In this document: positions 43,161 through 52,800 of the stretch, piece after piece
How positions within the stretch are numbered: the first letter of the stretch is position 1
Layout of the letters: each line of letters starts with the position of its first letter
The notes under the pieces: generated by a model
What the model saw: the letters and a program-made list of their open reading frames with translations, nothing else
Database searches by the model: none
Told to the model about the DNA's origin: nothing
From: Agelas oroides
Taxonomy: Eukaryota; Porifera; Demospongiae; Agelasida; Agelasidae
Assembly: GCA_949130485.1 (NCBI GenBank)
Contig: OX422183.1
Coordinates: 301,001 to 365,000, forward strand
DNA: 64,000 bases
Reading direction: 5' to 3'
Translations under genes and position numbers: made by a program

Positions 43161-46100
43161 TCACATCCCTATATCGTTCCAGGTACATTCATTCATTATA
43201 GGAAGAATTCTGAAATAGCGTGGTTCTATCTACACCCAGCATTTTCTTTTCAGTACAGTAAGATCTCCCCACTTCTTTCCTCCCTTCATCCTCAACCCCC
43301 TCTTTCTCCTTCCCTTTCTCCCTCCCTCCCTCCATTCCTCCATCCATCCACCCATCCATCCACTCATCCCTCCCTCTCTTCCTCCCCTCCTCCCTCCTCT
43401 CCTCTCCTCTCCTCCCTCCCTCCCCTCCGTCGCTCATGACAGTACTCACAGGTTCATTGTGGAGACAGTTGAGCGGTCACACACTTTCTCTACCTTGTAG
43501 TGACAGTGTTTGTGCACCACCATTTCACAGTCTGGGGAGGGGGGGGAGGGGAGGGAGGGGAGGAGGAAGGAAGGGAGGAAGGGGATAGGGAGAAGGAAGG
43601 TGGGTGGAAGGATAGAGGGAGGAAGAAAGAGAGGAGGGGAAAGGAGGAAGGTTACACACACCAAGGTCACAACATAAAGTAAGATCTTGGTATCTTGCTT
43701 TCTTACGTAACACCTTGCAGTGCCTTACATAATCTGTTAGTAAGATTTGCTGAGAACTAACTCCTCCACACACACATGTGTGCACAGTCATGTACATGTA
43801 CATGTCTATGATATAAATGATATACAATAGGTGAGAAGGAGGGAGGGAGGAGGAACGTGAAGGGGAAAACTTTCCAAAGCTCAGGAACATGAGGGGTGCC
43901 TGAAGCTATACCTCCTAAGCTCACCTCTACATGAGTATCCTTGTTTGCCAAATGTTCCTGAAATCTTTTCCTGACAAACTGCGCATAATTTTTGGCGCCT
44001 ATGTGCATGTGTGTGTGTGTGTGTGTGTGAGGTGAAGTGAGTTACTATGAGGGCGCGTATGTGGAAGGACACAGGAGGTCGCATGTGGTTGACCTTCGCT
44101 AATTCTAATTGCTGGGGTCATCACTAATTGATTTTGGATATAGCATGGTATAAAAACTTCTTTATCCTTTGTTATGATTGGACCAGTCATAGCAGGCTAA
44201 AGAGTTTGTCTCGCCCGAATGGAAATCAATTAGTGATGACCACCAGGTATTTTGATAAGCAAAGGTCAACCAAGTCCCACCTCCTCTGGTGGAAGGGTAG
44301 GGGTAGAGAGTGAGGAGGTGGAGAGTAGAGAGGGAAGGAGAGGGAGGAGACAGAGTGTCCTCACTGTCTAAAGTGTGTTGCTATGAAGATGTGGTCATTG
44401 TAGATGTGCAGTTTCGTGGCGTGACTCAGTCGGCGTCTCAGCTTGCTGGCGTGAGCAGGACTCAGGGCCACAATGTGTCTCAAACGTGGACCACTGACCT
44501 CAAAGACAAGGGTAGAGGGAAGCTCGTCGTCAGATGCTGGGAGTGAGTGTGTGAGGGTGTGTGTGTGTCGTGTGTGTGATGAAAAATGTCCAATTAATTA
44601 GTTAAATTAATTGCATGGCGGTTTCTAGTTTCACATGAACAACAGCAGCATGTGTACACCACAAACACTCTCCTCCACCTGCTCCCTTTCCTCTCTCTTC
44701 CCTCCTTCCCCTCCTCTCTCCTCCTACCCTCTTCCCTCCTTCCCCTCCTTCCCCTTTCCTTCATCCCCCCCCAACCATCACTTCTCTCTTCCTGCCTTCC
44801 CCTCCTACCTCCTTCCCCTCAACCTCACAACTGCAATTGAAGCCTCTCCCAGCAACTTACAATATCTTGGTTCCTCTCTGAACACATCGCTCCCAGAGAG
44901 ACTGAGGGTGTGTGACCTGCGTGGGTTAGGACGAGACAGGGAGGAGGTGGGGGACGAAGAGAAAACCATCTCCTGGAGTTTCTCATAGGAGGGCGACCGG
45001 CGCCAGCGAGGGGAGGGAGGGGTACCATCACGGGCTTTCGCAGGGAGTTGGGAGGAAGAGGGGGGAGAGGAGGGGCTGTCCAGTGCATCCTCTGGCGGTG
45101 GCTTGGGGGGGGGGGGGGGGAAGAGTTAACAATGACACACAAGTACAGTGTGACTGAAGTTAGGCCTTGGTAGATTACGCTCACACTTCTCCCCATTATT
45201 CTATTCTTTTATTCCCATAAACTTCACCTATTATTCTTTTCAATGCACCTATTATTCTCAATTATGCTAACTGGATTTCACACAAATGCATATAAAAATG
45301 ACAATGATTTGAAAGTGGTTACAATTAGGATTCTCGCCTCTCTCAGTGGTTGTGTTCTAGCATTACTGAAAGCTGTATGTAGTCCTCTAAAGAAGATTCT
45401 TGCTGTAAACATAAGAAACTTGTTACTGGGAATGAGGCTACAGTGCACTTGGTCGAAAGAGATTGCAAGTTTGCAATGTCCTCGACCACCTGATCAGGAA
45501 AGTGTACCTATTATGCCAGCATAGTTCTTGATGCTCAGGAGCACCTATTATTCCCCAAATTATGCTAGCATAATCTACCAAGGCCTAACTGAAGTGTCAC
45601 AGAGGAACAATGGTTGCCTTGGGTTTGACTTGCTGTCTTTTACTCTCCTACACTTGGTCCAAATCCAATCCACTCTCCCCCCCCACTCCCCACCTGTATA
45701 TACCTACCTGTTCTCTCTCTCTCTCTCTCTCCTTCTCCTCCTTCCTACTGGCACCACCAGATGCTGTGCTCCTCGTTTCAGTGTTCCCACCCTCCTCCTC
45801 TTCCTCTTCCTTTCTACTGCCACCATTTGATGCTGTACTCCCAGCCTCGCTCTTCCTCCTCTCCTCCTCCCCCTCCTCCTCTTCCCCACCTCCACCAGCC
45901 TCACACTGATGGCTTGCAACACAATCAGTACTCTCCTCCTTCACAGTAAAGTCTGAGGAGGGATGAGGGGAGGGGGGAGGTGGGAGGGGGAGGGAGGGAG
46001 CGGAAGGAGACAGGAAGGACAAAAGAGGGAGAAAGGGAAAAGAAGGAAGAGAGAGGGAGGGTGGAGGGGAAGAGAGCGAGTGAAGAGGAAGAGGGAGGGG

Positions 46101-46764
46101 AGAGGCCAGGCGGGAGGAGGTAAGAGAGAGGAGAGTGGAGGGGGGAGGAGGGAGGGGGGAGGAGGGAGGGGGAGGGAGGGGGAGGGGAAGGAGGGGAAGG
46201 AGGGAAGAGACAGGGAGGGTGGAGGGGGGGAGAAGGAAAGAGAGAGGGAGCGGGTGAGGAGGAGGGAGGGAGTCTGTGGGTACACATGCTATTCATGTGA
46301 ATGGTCTGGGAACTAGTCTCACAAGCCTCTGAGGGTCTGGCGATATAAGCTTTGTCTTGTGGCGTTGTACACCTCGTTGGCACTAGTCTCACAAGCCTCT
46401 GAGGGTCTGGTGATAAAAGCTTTGTCTTGTGGCACTGTCCTTTCTCCTTTCTCACATGACGCATCCACTAGCAATGGAGCAAAATACTTTCTAATATTCC
46501 AGTGGGGACTTTTATACTGCATTCACCAGAACCTTCCCTCTCTGTGAACCACTACATGAACTCACCCAACTTCTCATTTCTGCCATTTGCTGGAGCAGTT
46601 CCTTCTTCTCCCTCCTCTTCCACCCCACTGTCCTCCTCCTCCTTCTCTCTTGTCACGCTGTCCTGTCCCTCCGCTCCTGTCCTATTGTCCTCTTGTTCTT
46701 CCTCCTCCACCTCTTCAGGAGCCGACACCAGCACCGTGGGCACTGTGGGAGAGGAGGACACCTG

Positions 46765-46811
<47 letters not shown>

Positions 46812-49800
46812 TTGCACAGGTAAGAAGGTACAGCTATTCATTTCCATTTCCAAGACTTTTGGACACGAATGCCAACAGAACACGTGCGTTTATGTCATCG
46901 CATCGTAGCAACCACTGCTACGCTGCCATCTTGATAGGCTCTCTGCATAGTATAAAATTAGTGAATTTACTACACATTCTCTATCTTTTACAATTTTGGA
47001 TGCTTGCATTTACCACCTCTCATTGTTGTGTTGCATTTTGCAGTACAGCAATTCACATCTGCTGATGGAAATGGTAAGAGGCACTATTACACTACTTACT
47101 AATGCAAAGTTGCCATGCCAAGGTAAAGATGGCCACAGAGTCGATCAATCCTTCATTGTGATGTTAGCGGAGACGGCTAGGTCAAGGGTTGTTAGATATC
47201 ACTACACAAACTCATGTCATAGTTTAAATTTTCACTTGTTGATAACATGCAGAGACTTCTCCCACTAAAATCTTCCTTACTCCAATGTTGTTGGTCTCCG
47301 CTCGTCCCCCTGTCTCACTGGGTGGCACCGGTCTGCTGATCATGATGTCTGATAGACGCAAGTTCATCAGCAATTGTTGAACACCATCAGCTACACTACT
47401 GGCTAGACTCTCTGGCTCCTGCAGGAGGTGAGGGAGGAGAGAGGAGAGAGGTGGAGGAAGGAAGGGGAAGAACTGGTATGAAATAGATAGACAGAATACA
47501 AGTTACACACATGCAGAATATACGGTCTTGCTTGTTTTTATATAAAACTTTGCCATATGGCTGAGAGGAAATGAACAGGATGACAGAGAGAGAGAGGTGA
47601 ACACTAGGGTACTGCACATCAAGAAGGTACAAGCGTGTGTGGGCAAAAATTAATTTCTTGTAAAAGCTGGTAGGCAATTGTACAAAAACAAAAAAAAACT
47701 GGGTTCGAGGCAAAATTAATCCGGAACGGAAAGCCTGGGTTCGAGGCTAGCACTGTACACTCTCACTGTGTGAAAATTTGCATCTGTGAAATTTCCTGCT
47801 CTACATTTCAATTATACTATTACAACGTTCGAATGTCCTTAAATTTAGTTCTTAAAGGGTTAATTAATTTAGTGCTTAATTGCAGGGTTACCTTCACATG
47901 TGGTGAGAGGACAGCGCAGGAGAGAGCCATCTGAGGTGGGCTAGTGTGCTCCATACTCACCAGCAACCCTCCGTCTCTGAGAGCAAAACACACTCGCACC
48001 TGAGGACAAAGAGACAGACAGACTGACTAACACACAGTTCCACTTTTATGGACACAGGAATGTATCACGGATTGGTAGGAGTTTAATGTCTGAGAATATT
48101 CACAGGTGGAGAACATTCTTGGTCAGAGCAACATGCACTATAGGTGGGTGGATACTAACATCCAATTTACTATATAGCACCCACACTCACCACTACTCCC
48201 TTGTTCTAAAACATGGGGACACAATACTCATGCATGAGAAAGAGAAAAAACAATAGGTGGAGCACTCGTCTTTTACTCCACTTGTTTTCTCGGCCACAGC
48301 AGGAATGGAGAGAGAGACAACCTGTTTCTACAAACGCCTGGCCTCCATGCTCGCTCAGAAGCAGCACCACACTCTGGTGGCTAAGGTGTCGTCTGACCTT
48401 TTCCCTCATCCGTTCAACCATCCAACCCTACGAAGAGCAAGATCCTCTCGAGGCCAAGCCGCCCAGCCACAGACCTTGCCATCACTGAGTCCTATATTAC
48501 ACCAGACTTTGTCTCAGTTTCCCTTTTGTTTTGTATATACAACATCACTTACTACACTTTTTTTTTTCATTGTATCACATGCAGTGCATGCAGTGCATGT
48601 ATAAAAAAAGACACAATATACTCTACTATACTGTGATATACTAGAGTATCTTTTAGTTGCCATGGAAACAGATTGCGAGGGTTGGCAGGTGCTCTTACCT
48701 CAGCAAGAAGGTAGTCAAACTGCATGTTGTACGTCACTCTCACTCCCTCCACCTCCGTCACCACCCTCACACCCGGCGTACACCTCGGCCAGGTCACCCT
48801 CCCCACAAACTGCTGCAGAACAAGACACACACAACCGACTGAAAAATTGAAGGTGCTCCAATTTCAAATATACTAGAACTAAGTATCTATCTGAGATATA
48901 TAAAAACCGGACTACTAGAGAATGCAAGGCATTGTGGGGCGAGTCTGAGCAAGCGGTTGTCGTAGTAATTTGTTATTGTTGGTGATAAAGTACAATTTCT
49001 GGCAGCAGTCCTTGAGCCACATTCATAATCGTACCCAGACAATGTGGGAGGAGGAAGAGTGACCTCTCCCATGTGGCCTGGGTACAATCAGTATGTTACA
49101 AAGGTTCTGTCTCCTGAGTTTATGCTTGTGTCTGCTAAGGTTCTTGAGCCAAAACATCATGTCAAATTTTTAATTGCTCCTCGTATGCTCTATTAAATTT
49201 GAATGTACAATACTGCAAGCAATCGAATCAAGTCAAGGCCTGGACTACTACCTGTAGTTTACACAGCAGCACTACATGAGTCTCCTGCTCTGTATGTTAC
49301 ATGCAGTCAAGGCCTGGACTCATGTAGTTTACACAGCAGCACTACATGAGTCTCCTGCTCTGTATGTTACATGCAGTCAAGGCCTGGACTAGCTACTACC
49401 TGTAGTTTACACAGCAGCACTACATGAGTCTCCTGCTCTGTATGTTACATGCAGTCAAGGCCTGGACTCATGTAGTTTACACAGCAGCACTACATGAATC
49501 TCCTGCTCTGTATGTTACATGCAAAATGTGTAGGCTGTAAATATTGCTGCACTGCTATGGTAACTACATTATGGGGCGAGCCTGAGCAAGCTGCAGTGTT
49601 TGGCTACTGTTCCCCAGTGCATTACTACAGCAGATCACACATGTTTGCAAAGATTAAGTCTGGCCAGCTGAACTGCTGACTCAGAACACACTGTCTGGTT
49701 GTTGTGTATAGTTCAAATAGAAATAGTCAAAGTAGCTATGCATGCAAAATAGTCGCAGTACACCGTGAGCTATTCAACATGGACAATCAAAAAATCTCTA

Positions 49801-52800
49801 CTGCCTTCTACGTTCCTGGGACTCCCCCATTTTGTTTTTTTAGTTACTTTGCGTTCACAACAATACACAGAAGCCAAAAAGATGAGGAAGGCCTCACATG
49901 TATCATGTTATGGTGGTCATGTATCATGTTAAAATCACAGCATTTGCAATCTTATATCATGTGAATGACATCAGGTAGATACAAGGTGGACGTGGGAAGT
50001 GGCGCCCCAATATATGTACAATGGACACACTGTTCCCTCTCTCTCTGTGTTGTCACCTCTCCAACTTTGGTCACATGCTAGCATTTTGTAGTAATATTGT
50101 TTGTACTATGACGCTACTCACGTGACAAGCTTTTCCTGTTTCTGTATTGGATGCAAACTAAACAAAGGCTAATCGTATGGTATGCATGGACAATCAAAAA
50201 ATCTCTACTGCCTTCTATGTTCCTGGGACTCCCCTGTTTTATTTTTTAGTTACTTTGCATACACAGAAGCCAAAAAGACAAGGAAGGCCTCACATGTGTG
50301 TCATCATGTCGAGATTAGCCATTCCATTCTACCAATCACAGCATTCGCATTCTTATATCATGTAATGTGAATGTAGATACAAGGTGGATATGTAGGGTGC
50401 CCAACTATAACCCGATGTAGGTGTTAGTAATATTTATAGAAATTAATTATTTGTACTATGACGCTACTCACGTGACAAGCTTTTCCTGTTTTCTGTATTG
50501 GATGCAAACTAAATGGGGAAGGCCTGGAACAAGGCTAATATGCACCCAAACAAAGTCGTGAGTCAAAAAAACAGCTGCGCATGCGTAGAGACTTTCGACT
50601 TCCTATGTGCAAGAAATGTGTACAAGCTGTAAATTGTACTTATAAGTTTTGAAGAGCATGAAGAACTGTTTGTGTGGGGCACGTACAAAGCATTCGTTGC
50701 TGTGAAACTCGACATTATTGATGGAGAACTCTGGGGGCAGTGTGTGCGGCAGTAGACTGGAGACTTCCAGATTAGACCAGTCCTGAGGAGGTAGGGAGGG
50801 AGAAGGGAGGACGAGGAGGAGGTGAAGGAAGGCACAGGGGGGCCAGGGGGAATGAGGAGAGGGGAGGGAGGAGGGAGGAAGAGGAGGAGGGAGGAGGGAG
50901 GAAGAGGAGGAGGGAGGGAGGCACAGGGAGGCACAGGGGGAAGGAGGAGAGGGGAGGGAGGGAAGAAGGAAGAAGAAAAGGGAGAAAGATGGGAGAAAGG
51001 AGAGGAAGGAGGAGGGAGGGAGGGAAGAAGAAAGAGGGGGAAAGAAGGCAGAAAGGAGAGGAAGAGGAGGAAGGAGGGAGGGGAAGGAATAAGAGAGAGG
51101 GACAGAGGAGAGGATGAAGGGGAGGAAGAAAGAGAAGGATGGAGAGAGGCAAGAGGGAAAGGGAGGAGGGAGAGGGAGGAGGGAGAGGGAGGAGGGAGAG
51201 GGAGGAGGGAGAGGGAGGAGGGAGAGGGAGGAGGGAGAGAGAGGGAGGGGTGAAGAGAGATGTTACAGTGCAGAGTATGGTCTGGTTTCAGAAGGGATGA
51301 TCATCTATTCCAACCAGAACATGCCTCCCTCTCATATACTTCTTACTGTCCAATCAGAGCATTAGAGTATGGTCCAATCAGAGCATGCCTCCCTCTCATA
51401 TACTTCTTACTGTCCAATCAGAGCATTAGAGTATGGTCCAATCAGAGCATGCCTCCCTCTCATATACTTCTTACTGTCCAATCAGAGCATACCTCCCTCT
51501 CATATACTTCTTACTGTCCAATCAGAGCATTAGAGTATGGTCCAATCAGAGCATGCCTCCCTCTCATATACTTCTTACTGTCCAATCAGAGCATTAGAGT
51601 ATGGTCCTATCAGAGCATACCTCCCTCTCATATACTTCTTACTGTGCAACCAAATTAATCACTTGATCACTTGATGTTGTGATGTTGACAATAACTACAT
51701 CCCTATACACATTCCTATCTAAGCCAGGCATGCACCATGCAGAACACTTAACCAACCATGTGCAGCAGTGTGAGAGAACTGTTTGTGTAGCTCAGGATGT
51801 TGACAATGGCTACATCCTTACATGGATATGTAACCTCACGTATACATGAGTTATGATGATTATGAAGAGAGAGGAAGGGAGGGAGAATTTTCACATGCGG
51901 TGATGCTTCCATGAGCTATGTTGATTATGAAGAGAGAGGAAGGGAGGGAGAATTTTCACATGCGGTGATGCTTCCATGAGTTATGATGATTATGAAGAGA
52001 GAGTAAGGGAGGGACATATGCGGTGATGCTTCCATGAGCTATGTTGATTATGAAGAGAGAGGAAGGGAGGGAGAATTTTCACATGTCGTGATGCTTCCAT
52101 GAGCTATGTTGATTATGAAGAGAGAGTAAGGGAGGGACATATGCGGTGATGCTTCCATGAGCTATGTAGATTATGAAGAGAGAGGAAGGGAGGAAGAATT
52201 TTCACATGCGGTGATGCTTCCATGAGCTATGTTGATTATGAAGAGAGAGGAAGGGAATGCTCATATGCTCACATGAGTGCTAATGTGGGGGACTTCACAT
52301 TCCAAGTTAAAAGACGCTTCACAGCCATTCTGCTTCTCAGATGACTGCCAATGCATTCAGCGAAAGTCTGGCAATACCACCTTTGCGACTAGCCTTTGCG
52401 ACTAGCCTGAAATATACTGATATATGTGGTACAACAATGATAGCCTGCCACGTGACTAGTCTTTGCGACTAGCCTGAAATATACTGATATATGTGGTACA
52501 ACAATGATAGCCTCCCACGTGACTAGTCTTTGCGACTAGCCTGAAATATACTGATGTATGTGGTACAACAATGATAGCCTGCCACGTGACTAGCCTTTAG
52601 CATTTGATTGCATATGCAAATACAGGCTTTCCATTCTGGATTTTGTCTTGCAACTTTTGAATTTTTCTGCAAAGTTGCGAGACAAAAAACCAGAACAGAA
52701 AGCCTAGGTTTGAGGCTACAGACAGAAAGTAAAAAATCCACAGAATCTACAGCAGCAATACACCCAAGGATATATGGAATTGACTGGAAAACAAAAGGAC

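Noticed and set aside
43001-43449. Purine-rich minus-strand frame as the C-terminus of the SMP-C1 protein
   Set aside because: Low-complexity intronic repeat; the exon 43531-43450 ends at a good GTGAGT donor and a short terminal exon at 43209 keeps phase.
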